64,000 bases of DNA from assembly GCF_040581485.1 (NCBI RefSeq), contig NC_090128.1, positions 26,504,931 to 26,568,930 of the forward strand. The letters run 5' to 3'. Position 1 is the first letter of the stretch; each line of letters opens with the position of its first letter. This DNA comes from Linepithema humile. Its lineage: Eukaryota > Arthropoda > Insecta > Hymenoptera > Formicidae. The position numbers were made by a program, and so were the translations under genes. Below are positions 27,578 through 39,570 of the stretch, piece after piece. The notes beneath the pieces were generated by a model. That model was not told where the DNA came from. It ran no database searches and worked only from the letters and a program-made list of their open reading frames with translations.

Positions 27578-30500
27578 AAGTTCGAGGTTTAATGGAGGAG
27601 TTCTCGCAGTAATACAATCTATTTTGTGAGGCTCTATAGGTTTAAAGTAGTATTTCAACATCAAATTATAGGAGATCAAGTTTTAAAAGAGGAGTTCTAG
27701 GTTCTAATTCCGTAAAAATAGGTTCATATAGGCTGTATGAGCATTAAAAGAGACGCTAAATTTCGACTCGGGGTGACGAACGAATTGTCAATACACATAT
27801 CGGAAAAAATTATATTATGATAAATTTTTCATGCATACTTAATACACAGTCTTTTTTATAATCAATAAATATCTGCCTCAGTAATTTATATTTAAATTAT
27901 CAAAAAATATCAATAATAGAAATTAAATTAATATTATGCATATTGTAGTGTCCTAAAAAATGCTAGAAACTAGCTTGCTTATTGAAATTTTATTTTAAAA
28001 CATTAGTAACATCGGGCTTTATAAATTATACTGGTTTAAACGATGTTTTATGAAGATATTAAAATAGCTGTGTCATACGCGATATCATATTTACAATGTT
28101 TTTGAATATGAAATTAAATTTTAAATTTTGCAAGTGGTACGACATATACAAATATTTCCATGCGGCTCTTGTTTGATTTTAATCTGTAGAGTGGAGAAAA
28201 AGATTAAAATATATATTTGTAGGCTCTGGGAAGTTTCACGGTGCGCCAGAAATTCGATATGTGGCGTGTTTTTACTGCGCGCAGTTCTAAATCCGTTATA
28301 TGTAATGCAGACGTTATTATAGAGACATCGTTAAAGTATCCAATTTCACACGGTGTGTGGAATGGTATTAGTTCAACTGCTGTATTTTATAGAATTACGT
28401 TCAACGCTGCGTTGTAATTATATTATATTTAATATGGCAATCATGTCGTTTCACTCAGACATGAAATTAATTTCTGTTTCTTTCAAAATTCTTTCGTTGA
28501 TGATAAATGTTATTAAAAACGAGCGGAAAGTTTAATCAAATCGAAATTGATTTCTTGCATACCTTTATTCTTACAAAGGATTTTAATGCGCTATCATATC
28601 TCTTTATGCGAATCGTAAATAAAGAAGTTTATTCAATTTTAATTTCATGTATCATGTGTAATATATAATCAACAGTTTATCATGAAAAATGTATGAATAA
28701 TATATTTATGAATATATTTATAAATAAAAACGTGTGAAGATTATTTATGCGAAATTTCAGCATAAAAACGCAATATATCAAACATGCAGATAATTTTTTT
28801 AAATCATTATAACTGACTGGTTAATTTTGATTTGATTTTTCTTTTAATGGCAATCGTAACAGCGAGGCGTATATCTACCGTATCGTCATTTAATTTCGCT
28901 GATGTTCAGCACGCAATCCAGCCCGATAAATCCATTTTGCAATCCGACCTGGCTTACTTCGTATGTGTGTAATTCGAGATGTGTATTTCTCAAAATTGGT
29001 AGCGTTTAGTTGCATTGGCTGGAACGGTTTTACTCAATCTATAACCGAAATATTTGGTTCTGCGACCGTATATATCATATACAAAAATCGACGGCTTTAG
29101 ATATTAAATATTAATGCAATAATTAAAGTTTCAACTATTTCAACCTCTTTCAGGTTTTCAACAATATGCTTTATGCTATTACAAAATGATGTTTCACCGG
29201 TATTAACTTACGTTCAATAAAATTACAACCGACAAACGCAATTTATTTAACGTTATTTGCAAATTTTATCTCGCAGCTTTATTTGAAAGAAAATGCAATA
29301 TACAACCAACCAAAAGACAAATTTTTTTTAATAATAGCAAAAATAATCGTTGCATAAAGTTCACGACGTTCCGCGAATTCTTTATTATTTTTAAAATATA
29401 AACTAACATTTTTTAGAAACTCTGGCCTATTTAAATTTTAAGTTAAATTTTGTTTTTTCATAGTCTCTTTTCTGTTCCTCCCTTTTACGTCGTTCCGCTT
29501 TCAGGCCATAACTTTGTCCTTCTCTAGCCCCAGCTGTTCTCTCCGACTTCTCTTTAACTCTTAAATTATACGAATATCCTACAGTCCTCATACGCGTTAT
29601 AGAGTGTCTTTTTGGTCTTTTTCTGTGTGCATGTGTGTCACTAACGCGAGCAGAGTCTCAAGAAAGAAATACTGTCGTGATATATTCGTTCGCACTAAAA
29701 TGAGTGAAATACTTTTTAGTTTACACTTTTTTCACGTCAATGTTAAAGTTAAAAAACACTATTGAGGATAAATATATAATTATAATGTTTATTTGAGAAT
29801 ATAAAATTGAAAATGAAAGCGCATATTACACTTTCATACAAAGTTACAATATGCAACAAAAAGCGGTACACAAACAGCATGTGATATGTCTTTTTTTTCT
29901 TTGTATCTATAAGCACAAAACAATCGTACAAATATTTTGAAAATTTGCGAAAAATGAACATTTTTTAACAATTTGATATCGCACAGTAAAACGAGTTGTT
30001 TTTAGCAGATTGATATTAAAGTTGATATTGCATAGTTCAACGTCGTTTGATCCAAAATTAATTAAGCATAGTTCTCTCTCGAGTCCGTGGGTATGAAAAA
30101 AAGATATTCCACCCATCAGTGTATGAATTTCATTAAGCTGTCTCCATTGGAACTGATTTTAGCTTTCATTTAGCTATATTGGTTGGAACTTTGCGAAGCA
30201 GCTATTGATGAAGTTATAACTGTGTTTCATATTCACGTATATCACGTATATACATCCGCACGCAACACTATATACCCGATACATTCGACTTCATTGTCGA
30301 GTACACCGGGCCCGTAGGAACTTTGCGAAGATCTCCCCGCGATCCGTCGGATCGACGGGGAGTCTTTGTCCGCCTTTGTTTGGTATCGTATCAACATCCG
30401 CATCTCCGACAGCAGAGATTCCTCTATAGCGGCTCGTGTTACGTGTGTATGCGATAAACGGCATTCACGGCTTTCGTTTTCAATGAGCGACAATCGCTGT

Positions 30501-32096
30501 AAGAGCAGTCTCGTTTATTCACGGATGTACTACTTACTGCTTGGTCATTGAGCAGCAAACTCTGCTGAGAGGCAGACAATAGCGAATGTGTCTTTGCTGA
30601 TGTGTGAGGTGAATGCGAGAATAGGCTTCTAAACAGTTTTCTTTGCGGAACAAAAACGGAATTGTTCGATTTCGAATGTAACTGTAATTGATACATTCTA
30701 CCATTGATGTTTGAAAAAGGCTCAGGGTTTTTTTTTTTTATTAGATAACTTAAACTGTGTCAATTATCTCATGATAGCTTATGTAATCTAACGAATCGGG
30801 TTGCATAAATTTTTTACAAACGCGATGTTACGTACACAATCAATAAAGCGTGATGTTTGGCACGACAATGAAAAATAACCAAGTTTTATCAAGAGATAAA
30901 CGGAGTCCGGCGTATGGTGTGCGGATTGAGTTAATTTAGTAGAGTAATCGTGAATGGACGGAGAAGTGAAAAACATCTCGTTGCAGAAACACACGCCATG
31001 TATCCGTCTCGTTGTTTTCAGAGAACAAAACGATCGTATGATATTTATCCGCTATATATCGTTTTAATTGAAATTTACATGAAGCAAAAAATTACATTGT
31101 GCTCATGCAATTGTTCGAATTGACGGGATTTTACGATCCTCCTGAAATTTACGCATGTATCATAAAATTGTACATGTCGTCTCTGCCCTGCCCTTTATTT
31201 TATCTTTTTCGCATTTTGCGTACGTTACATATTACTGTACGATAAAATTGCTTTTCACTTTGTATCATATTTTATATCCCAAAGTTTTTATAGAGAGATA
31301 TTGTCAATATAAAATCGATATCATATCAATATAGGTATATAGATATTGTATGCTACTCTGAGAAGTAGAACGAGGATCAGATAAGCGCGACAAGAATTTC
31401 ATTTGTGTACTGAAAAGAGTTAAAATTTAAAGCTTACTCGCTGCCGTTATCGATCGCGTCTCCGACGGAAGTTTTTTCAAAATATTATTTATCTAATTTT
31501 TGCGCTTCTTACATGTTAAGCAATATCTCAAAATTCTCTCACATACATTGATATAATATTATTCTCTGTGATGTTTAAATGACTGATAGAAAAAAAACTT
31601 TTTATCTTGTAGAAGAGTCTTCTGACTGCAAATAAAACTCAGCAGCGCGAAAGAATGCGATATTCGATCCGTTGATCATTCTCACGACAATTCCGCGGCT
31701 TTTTAAAGTTCGGAAAATATAGCCGAGTGAGTGGCGCGCAGAATGAGAACTTCTGTATCTTCCGTTTATTTCTGCGGCGTCGAAAGTCTGCTCACGTTCT
31801 CATCCGTTAAGCTACTTCCTCGACGAGCAAACATCCAATAATTCCGTTCGTGCTTTTTTCCGTTTGTAAAACGAAGCGTCATGGTTAAGACAGATTCCCA
31901 CAAGATTCGATTGCTCTCTGATGATACATGAAGCGGATATATTTTTTAAAATGCATATGAATAATGCTTGGAGAAATGAATATATTAGCACAATCAGCAG
32001 TTAAAGTACTGCAATTACAACTTACGTATAAATTTATAATGCTCTAATGCAGGAATTTTTAAGTTGTCCATTATTTTTTAATTCTATTTATTTCTG

Positions 32097-32121
32097 TTTT
32101 TTTTTTTTTTTTTTTTTTTTT
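32097..32121 (+). repeat. Poly(T) run of 25
   Basis: A homopolymer T run. On the minus strand it is a poly(A) run, which could mark the tail of an old retroposed copy, but no recognisable body was seen beside it. Confidence 0.85.
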
Positions 32122-33859
32122 ATTATACAATATAATACACCGTGCATTCAAATTAAATGAAATAACGTATAATATATCCTATGTGTGTCTCTTTTCCTCT
32201 TCGTTACACCGAAGCAGCAGGTGCAAACGGCACAAGCAGCCGTTGTTACTTTCAAATTAAGAAAATTAATGTGGACGCGAGTCTGGTACTTCACAAAATC
32301 CCTTCCCTCCCCCTATGTCGTGTATTCTCCAATATATAATAAAACCCGCGGGTGCAGTTGGCCTAGCACCGAGCTAACTGGGGTCATTACGGATTATTAT
32401 TGGTTCGGCGACGTTTAATATAATTCATTACCGTATGTGTATGTGTATGTTAAGAATATATTACCGCGCAACTTTGCTTTTTTTCTTTTTTTTTTTCGTT
32501 TCCAATAAACATCGAAGAGGAGTGCGATGCAAGTCGCCTCCATTTCCCGGCACGCATTGGAATGCAGACAATCATAAAAACCGAATATTTGCATCGAAAT
32601 ATTTAGGTGGATACGTTACGTCTCTGTTTTAACGGGAACGAGTACAGAATATTTTGTGATACGTAGTGATTGAAGTAAATAACATTTTAGAATCTCTCCA
32701 AACAGCGAGTATTCGATACGCGGCCGCGTATGACATGAGAGCGAGAGCGCGTTTGCCTGGAAATTTCGGTTTGCCGTTATTCGACCACGTCAAAATAAAT
32801 TATAAACAACGCCGAGTAATGCAACACTGTGCGACTTCGCGTGTCGCTTACTCGGCGGAGATTAGCTAAATTTAGCGCGTTTTACCGGTGACTTTCGCGC
32901 GCGCTTCTAACGGCAGATTGTATATTATAGCGATATATTTAACGACCCTTTCTGTACTCCCGCTTTCTGGCGACGGGTGGAAATGAAATTTTCCAGCGTT
33001 ACAACGAATTGGTTATTGCCACGAGTGATATTTCCTACGGTACACGCGCGGGAATTTACAGCTACCATAAGCGATCGATTATCTTTCGCTGCAACGTAGC
33101 GGCAGCATCCGTCCGTGCAATTGTATGAGAGTTCAGTAGTAAATATAGTTTAAGTAATAGTCAGATAACCTGACTACAATCTTCCAGAAAAAAACTTTGA
33201 AAGGTACGAAAAATTTTGAGAAATGTCAAATAATACCAACAGTGATATTTTTCTGTTTATTTAAGAAGCATCGTGTGTTTATATTTGACATCTTTCTTTA
33301 TTGTAATTTGACAATCGCATGACTTGTTTCTTGATACGAGAAATTTGATACTAAATGCGATATTCTTTATTCTGAAAACGGATATTTCATGTTCTATTTC
33401 AGATTTGCGATATTAGATCAATTGTTTGACGTTTTGTTCAATATACTCTACGATATCGTTGATTTAATATTATGATGTATTCTGAGAGTGACACAGATTA
33501 GACAAGTCTAATTTTTTATTCAATTCTATTTAAATATGCTAAAACATAGATTAGACAAACGTGTTGTAATTATTGCGCTGCTTAAGAAAAAGTTCTGCAA
33601 TTAATTTCACACGATATGATTGATCACGCAATATTACGCAATATGCGAACAATTTACATTGAAAGATAACATATGTATGTGCGTGTGTGTGCTGTGTGCA
33701 GCAATTCTTTTTTTATTTATTATAATTATACTGAGGTGTGATTGAATAAAATTGAGCTCTGTTAGCAAATTTCGATCACTCTGGTATAAGATGACTCAGC
33801 TTTTCAAGGACACGATCGTTCGACGACAAATTGTACATAATAAAGTATACACAAGACAG

Positions 33860-33895
33860 TATATAAAGTACAGCACACAGCTGTTCCGGTCATTC
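33860..33895 (+). promoter_or_regulatory. TATA box plus initiator core promoter
   Basis: TATATAAA at 33860-33867 is followed by TCATTC at 33890-33895, which resembles the insect initiator. The distance from the first T of the TATA box to the initiator A (33892) is 32 bases, the spacing expected for a focused TATA promoter. Transcription would start near 33892, giving an 88-base 5' UTR before the ATG at 33980. A TATA promoter fits a strongly regulated, tissue-specific gene; that part is inference. Confidence 0.55.
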
Positions 33896-33979
33896 TCACG
33901 CGTTATGTCGCGAATCGACGTCCTGACAATAAGTAGTATAGGTACTTATAAGTTGTGTTACCGAAAAACGAAGACTAAA

Positions 33980-34741
33980 ATGTTTGGATCAATTTTCGTA
34001 TTTTTTCTTTTTGCCATGGTTTTGGCCTCCGTAAGTAATTTTAATTTTAATAATTTCTATATTACTGGCGTAAAAAAAGATTTATTTCTAGTGATTAAAT
34101 TCTGTAAGTGTCAAATTTTGTTTGAATGTTTAATGCTTTGTCATTTGATGTTAGGAGACGAACTTGAACAGGTCGGATCTGAAGTGCGAGGGAACTGCTT
34201 ACCATAACGTGTCTGTTTCTGCATATTATTGTCCATGGTGTATCGGCAAACGCAATCATAAAGACATTCGAGGAATACTTGCGCGTCCTTTACAGGTACC
34301 GTGACGCAAACACAATATAGCATTGAACGCGAAAATAATTTGCAAATACGATTTGCATTATTCTTTCTACTATATTAAAATTCGTTTTAGAAGTACCTCG
34401 ATAATCGCGGTAAATTTGTCACTGTCGCTGGTAACATAAATTCTGGTATTTCTTACGGAACGAAAGTATGCATAGAAGAGTTAAACGAGCACTTTGGGAT
34501 GCGTATTCCGCTGGAGGTGCGTAACCATATCTGTTACATTATATTTTAGGCTTGACAGTGATATTTCTATTTGTCGCATATTTGCGTATATTGAATATTT
34601 ACTCTATCATAGATAAGAGACCAGATTATTGGTGGAAGAAAAGACGTTCAACTCGATTTCTCGGGATTGGAAATTTGCGTCAACAACGTGATAGACTCAT
34701 TAAATTCCATTTTTGATAGTCGTGTTACTATTTATGTATAA
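33980..34741 (+). CDS. Small secreted five-cysteine protein, four exons (possible non-catalytic RNase T2-like)
   Basis: Four exons (33980-34030, 34155-34295, 34391-34516, 34613-34741) with GT-AG introns, all phase 0, encode 148 residues. Donors are GTAAGT, GTACCG and GTGCGT; the last exon ends in TAA. Residues 1-17 (MFGSIFVFFLFAMVLAS) form a signal peptide, with cleavage probably after Ser17. The mature part has cysteines at about 28, 43, 46, 91 and 128, two N-glycosylation sequons (NRS, NVS) and a CPWC motif at 43-46. The C-terminal half (YGTKVCIEELNEHFGMRIP, then GLEICVNN) weakly resembles the end of secreted RNase T2 proteins, but no HGLWP-like or HEWxKHGTC-like catalytic motif is present. 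The odd cysteine number allows a disulfide dimer. The family is not firmly recognised; the exon structure is well supported. Confidence 0.75.
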
Positions 34742-34785
34742 TGATTAGACGAAAATTATGTATATAATTGTCAAGTAGCAATTAT

Positions 34786-34917
34786 ATTAAATTATTATTT
34801 TACAAGTGATGTAACAGACAAGACATAATGACAAGCATATTAATGACTGTAATATAGAATTGAATTAAATCATATTTTAAAATTGCTTGGTTTATTTCTC
34901 TAAAAATATAGAATAAA
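34786..34917 (+). other. 3' UTR poly(A) signal candidates
   Basis: After the stop of the small secreted protein gene there are ATTAAA at 34786-34791, ATTAAA at 34864-34869 and AATAAA at 34912-34917. The last is the canonical hexamer and would give a 3' UTR of about 190 bases. In AT-rich DNA these hexamers are common, so the choice is uncertain. Confidence 0.3.
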
Positions 34918-36769
34918 CAAATTTAGCAAAGAGACATATGTAGTATGATATTATGATAATGTAGATTTTTAATACTTACGCAGTCAAAATCCATAAAATC
35001 ATGAATCTTAGATATAATATTCGTTAACATACCTGTTGTTGATTCATTTCGAAATCGTAGTTTATAACCTTTCTGATTGCGAGTGATAGAAACATTTTGG
35101 TTACGTTTTTTACTTTGAAAATAATTCTTATTATTTGGATTGCGACCAATGAGGCCACAATTGAATCATTGTGCAAAGACGATCTCAAAGACGGAACATG
35201 CAGTTTGTCAGGTTTGCCTATGTCCAAAAAAGCTGTAATTACTCTTTATTTGTCCGTTCTGTACTACAGGAGAGATCAAATTAATTACAGCGTCCACTGC
35301 GTTACAGCGCTCTCTTTGTGTTCGATCAAACGGATAGAGAAACATTAGAGAAATATATTGAAAAATATTAACGTAAATATAAACATAAACGTTTCCGTCT
35401 TCGCTCACTAAGAAGTTACAGCCAATATCGGCCCATTGTTTATTGACGATATGATAATTCTTGAAACACAATTATTACGAAGCACAGATCCATGCAATTT
35501 ATTAAAACGTAAAATAAAAAAAAGATAGAAACACGTCTATCTTCTTAATAGAAGACACATCTATTTTGTATTGAAATATTGTTTGGTCGTTTCGTTGCGA
35601 GGAATTAAATGTTAAAAGTGCTGAAATAAAATTGATCTAGCAATGCTACCTTCAAATTGTATTTTTAAACATGTTAGATATCAAAATCATACAATTTATT
35701 AAACTGTTACACTGAGAGTTGTCTAATATAGACCGAAACGTTTGCATTATTGTAAAATAATTTGGGTTTCCGCGCTTATAATTGATTTTTGCCCTGTTCT
35801 ATTATAACAGCTATCCAATTGTTTAAATTACTAGAGCTTCCATTTGACGTAAAGCGATATTTTTTATTCGGCGGATAAATTGGATTGATAAGATAATATA
35901 TACTGACAGTATATATATATCAAAATTCGTCATATTTCGTTACTTCTTTCATTATTTTGGTAAACAGTGATACACGAAAACTAAAAAAAAAAAAAAGAAA
36001 TATCAAACAGTTATATTTATCAGACTATACACCGGAAAACGAGAGAAATTTAATAATAGATCGGCAATATCATTGTTACGCATTTTAAACGCTCGTATTA
36101 TACTCGAAAACACGCAGCGTTCGAACACTACGATGTGAATCGTGCAAATTTGACGCAATTTTTCCTGTCTGAATGCCGTTTTCAGCATGGGTAACAATTC
36201 CCATTTATAACGAAAATTATTCGCTCGCTGGTAGCGATAACGAGACGCGAATAATAGGAGAGTAACTGATATCATGGAAACGTAACAATTTAGCTAGCCA
36301 ATCCATCTTCGTGCATTGAACACATTTAGTAATAATTATTAGCCGTGCAATATAAAAACGTGAGAATTAATCATTTTAATCGTTTACATGTGTTGAAAAA
36401 AAAAAAAAAACTTCGAGAAATTATTATTTGCGGTCGAAAACAACTTTCTCGAATTTTTATTGTAAAATATCGAACCATATATAGAATACAGATTTATTGT
36501 TATTTACAATAAATGGTAACATTTCTATTATTTTGAAAATATCAGTGAATTGTTACATATAAAATAAAGTACAAATAAAGTGCATACATTAAATGTGGTT
36601 TTATGAAACAATGTTGCCGACTCATCGAGTTATATTTATCTTTGTGATAAACAATATCGAAGTAATATAGAATATGCGTGGATATTAGATTATTCCAAAA
36701 TGTGCGATAATCTACGCCTAATTTCCTTGATTAAGTTGATTAGATTCTAGGATACATAATTATGTAAAG

Positions 36770-37000
36770 CCATGGCTGGATCTCCGTAGTAGTGGGAGCC
36801 AACCTACCCTGTATTGATTGTGCAGGATCGACTGGAGCGGAGCAATCCTTCATTCCCTCGTCGCTACCTTGGGGCCGAGTTTCCGGGTTGTTATCGTACG
36901 TTGTCGGGAACGTAGTATCCCGCCGTTCATAATCCCGCAGGACAACGGCAGTGGTAAGGGCAGGACCACGGGTGAAATGTTTCATGGTGGATTAGCATCA
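36770..37000. repeat. Diverged dispersed repeat, copy 1
   Basis: A GC-richer block shares ordered words with 39360-39570: GTATCC then CATAATC, and further on GAAATGTTTC (or GAAGTGTTTC) then GGATTA then CATC. The spacing is similar and translation of the minus strand gives partly similar peptides. This fits two old copies of one mobile repeat. I cannot name the family. Confidence 0.35.
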
Positions 37001-38455
37001 ATCGTGTCTTTCTGCTTTCTTCGAGCAGAGTAATCGTAGCGCGCGAAATAGAAATATGTCTGCATAATAAAAAGCAAATTACACGAGAAGAGCGTTGGAA
37101 CAGTTGAAAAAGCGCTGTTTTTTTCAACCAAAAATAGGAGAGATAAATTCCGTCATTTTGACTGTAGCTCTCGATGTATGTATAATATTGTATATATCTG
37201 GACGCTCGACGCTTTTACAAACCGAGCACTTGTTCTTGGTATTTTTGTCGTTTCTGCTATCTTTTTATAACAACTTAATAGAGTACTTGCAGCTTTTTTT
37301 AGATTAGCGTGATACTTTTTTTATTAGAGAAAAAACGCTATAGAATAATTTTTAATGCGGATTTCTATTACTGGAGAATATTCTTGTTTCAATTAGTATG
37401 ATGAACCTTTTCCTATTTCTTACGCAAAGTATATTATTGATAGAATATAAGTATTGTATTTTTGATACGAATGTGATACCAAATGTTTCTTTGCTGACAT
37501 CTGAAAATATACTGACAAGTTGAATATTAATTCTTATTAATATTCAAATATTCATTGTACGTTACTTGGCTAATATTAGAGATGAGCAAAAACAGATATT
37601 ACAATAATATAAGAAGGATCTTGTAAGTTTTGTCAGAATTTGAGACGACAAAAAGATATTGAGTTTCCAACAAGGATAACTAAATTTCTGCTGAAATCTG
37701 TTTTTTTGACGTAACGTTTAGATTATTATCATTATATACGCGAGATTATTTGATATAATTATTGTATTCTTTGTCGATAATATCTCTATGTAGAAATTAT
37801 ATCTATATAGAGTCCAGAAATTTTTAAAAATCTTATCTAATTTGTGTCTAAGATGGCGGGCAATTTTTTAAAAATTGATCGGATTTGCCTGAAACTTGTT
37901 ACTCGGGGGTTTTTGGGGTCGTTGAATCTGAATATGATATTAAAATTCCAAAATTAGGATATCGAGTTGGTTAGACATATTAGTTCTCCCATTCTGAATT
38001 TTGGAAAATTTATCAGGATTTGCCCGCCATCTTGGATCCGCCATTTTGAACTTTTTTATTTTGACCACAGATTCGGATTCAACGACCTCAAAAACCTTGG
38101 TATACTCACTGATAGTCATATTGAATTAAGTTAGGTTTTTTTATTTGAGATGTCCGTATACCGGTCATGATGCAAGTGGTACGATTTGTATATTGCTCAT
38201 ATACTGTAGAGGAGGTAAAAAATGTTTTTAGAAAAAATGAAAACATACGTGTTCACTATTTTTTCATGCTTTATAAGTGTGCAAAGTTTCATTTCGATTG
38301 GTGAGTGACAGTTGGGTAGCTTTATTTGTTAGTAATTTTTACCAAGTTTGGATTATTATAACCAATCCTTTTTTTCAATGTAGGTAAACTTGTGAGATGT
38401 ATTTAGTAATGCATGCTTTAAAATTATTTGGTTGTTATTATTAATAATAATAATA

Positions 38456-38500
38456 ATATTTGGTAAACATAATATTTGGTAAACATAATATTTGGTAATA
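38456..38500 (+). repeat. Short tandem repeat of AATATTTGGTAAACAT
   Basis: Two complete copies and a partial third copy of a unit of about 16 bases (AATATTTGGTAAACAT) stand in tandem within the repeat complex. Simple sequence, no function inferred. Confidence 0.6.
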
Positions 38501-38670
38501 ATTACAAATATTTTAAAAGAGCAAATTTTGCGTTTAGTTGAGCTAACTAAATTACATAGTATTTATTATCGAAAAGTTTGATGATAATCAGCGAAGAATT
38601 TGATAATTAATACTAAATTGTCTTAAGAGCATTATCTGATTGATTTGCTGACAGTTACTACATTATTTGG

Positions 38671-38730
38671 TAAGTATTACTAAATCAGAGATTACGACGT
38701 AAAGAATAATCTCTGATTTAGTAATACTTA
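38671..38730. repeat. Perfect 24-bp hairpin with 12-nt loop
   Basis: TAAGTATTACTAAATCAGAG plus ATTA at 38671-38694 is perfectly inverted at 38707-38730. It lies inside the repeat complex, just before a tandem duplication made of related TTTAGTAA words. Confidence 0.8.
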
Positions 38731-38926
38731 ATTTTTTAGTAATGGTTTAGTAATAATTACCAAATTATTTGACATTTATTACAAAATCATTTAGTAACTA
38801 TAACTAAATGATTTAGTAAGTATTAACCAATTTTTTAGTTATGGTTTAGTAATAATTACCAAATTATTTGACATTTATCACAAAATTATTTAGTAACTAT
38901 AACTAAATGATTTAGTAAGTATTAAT
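38731..38926 (+). repeat. Two-copy tandem repeat, period 99 bp
   Basis: Blocks starting ATTTTTTAGT at 38731 and 38830 are nearly identical for about 97 bases. Both contain GGTTTAGTAATAATTACCAA. This is an AT-rich duplication within the repeat complex. Confidence 0.8.
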
Positions 38927-39359
38927 ATTTTGAACTTTTTTATTTTGACCACAGATTTGGATTCAACGACCCCAAAAACCTTGGTATACTCACTCAGTCA
39001 TATTGAATTAAGTTAGGTTTTTTTATTTGAGATGTCCGTATACCGGTCATGATGCAAGTGGTACGATTTGTATATTGCCCATATACTGTAGAGGGGGTAA
39101 AAAGTGTTTTTAGGAAAAATGAAAACATACGTGTTCACTATTTTTTCATGCTTTATAAGTGTGCAAAGTTTCATTCTGATTGGTGAGTGACAGTTGGGTA
39201 GCTTTACTTGTGAGTTTACTTGATTATAATTATTTGGAGTGTCGGGAATTGACATATAAAAACATATAAAAATTTAAATCAAATATATCTCTTGATTTGC
39301 ACACATCTATTTGCAATAAAATTAGTGGATACAATAATAATAATAATGTTGAAAACATG

Positions 39360-39570
39360 AAAACCTTCCAACAGCCTTTCATCCTACTCACACCCGATTT
39401 ATTAATTGCCCCTTCGCGTTGCGGGTCGTCGAAATACTTGAGGGGAAATGAGTATCCTGTCGTACATAATCTGATCGGACGGGGGAAAATTCGAAGGCGC
39501 GGGCGAAGTGTTTCGCATCGGATTAACATCTCGAGCCTTCTCACATCTTGCCCCTTAGTTCTCCCTTGCC
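39360..39570. repeat. Diverged dispersed repeat, copy 2
   Basis: Same family as 36770-37000, judged by shared words in the same order and orientation. It adjoins the right end of the 37.8-39.2 kb repeat complex. Similarity is modest and was judged by eye. Confidence 0.35.

Larger units (their letters stand above)
26424..27772. mobile_element. Inverted-repeat element, about 1.35 kb, with 18-bp perfect ends
   Basis: CCCGAGTCGAAATTTAGC at 26424-26441 is perfectly inverted at 27755-27772. No transposase frame is seen and the interior is AT-rich. The matching bases may extend a little outward (CGTC) with a small gap. I could not see a convincing target-site duplication, so the exact outer limits are uncertain. 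It contains a second inverted-repeat element (26637-27038) and a perfect 30-bp TA-rich palindrome (27548-27577). Confidence 0.55.
21374..33859. other. Gene-poor region, mobile-element remnants
   Basis: This stretch holds the inverted-repeat elements at 26.4-27.8 kb, microsatellites and a CpG-rich block at about 23.4-23.8 kb. A short hairpin (CTCCCCG to CGGGGAG) lies at 30333-30362. I found no protein-like exon flanked by good splice sites. If the 21275 block is a true exon, some of this could be its intron. Confidence 0.5.
37850..39215. repeat. Dispersed repeat complex with two direct copies of about 285 bp
   Basis: A 285-bp block at about 38043-38329 (starting TTTTGAACTTTTTTATTTTG) recurs in the same orientation at about 38927-39211, over 90% identical by eye. 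A motif with GGTCGTTGAATC occurs forward at 37905-37932 and inverted at 38072-38098 and 38957-38981. A 14-bp inverted pair (AAGATGGCGGGCAA, 37850-37863 and 38020-38033) encloses the first forward motif. This looks like a multi-copy mobile repeat, possibly a composite of one element inserted next to or into another. No coding frame was found. Confidence 0.65.

Noticed and set aside
33752..33979. In-frame upstream extension of the secreted protein
   Set aside because: It would bury the signal peptide and begins upstream of the TATA box and initiator; the predicted transcript start is at about 33892.
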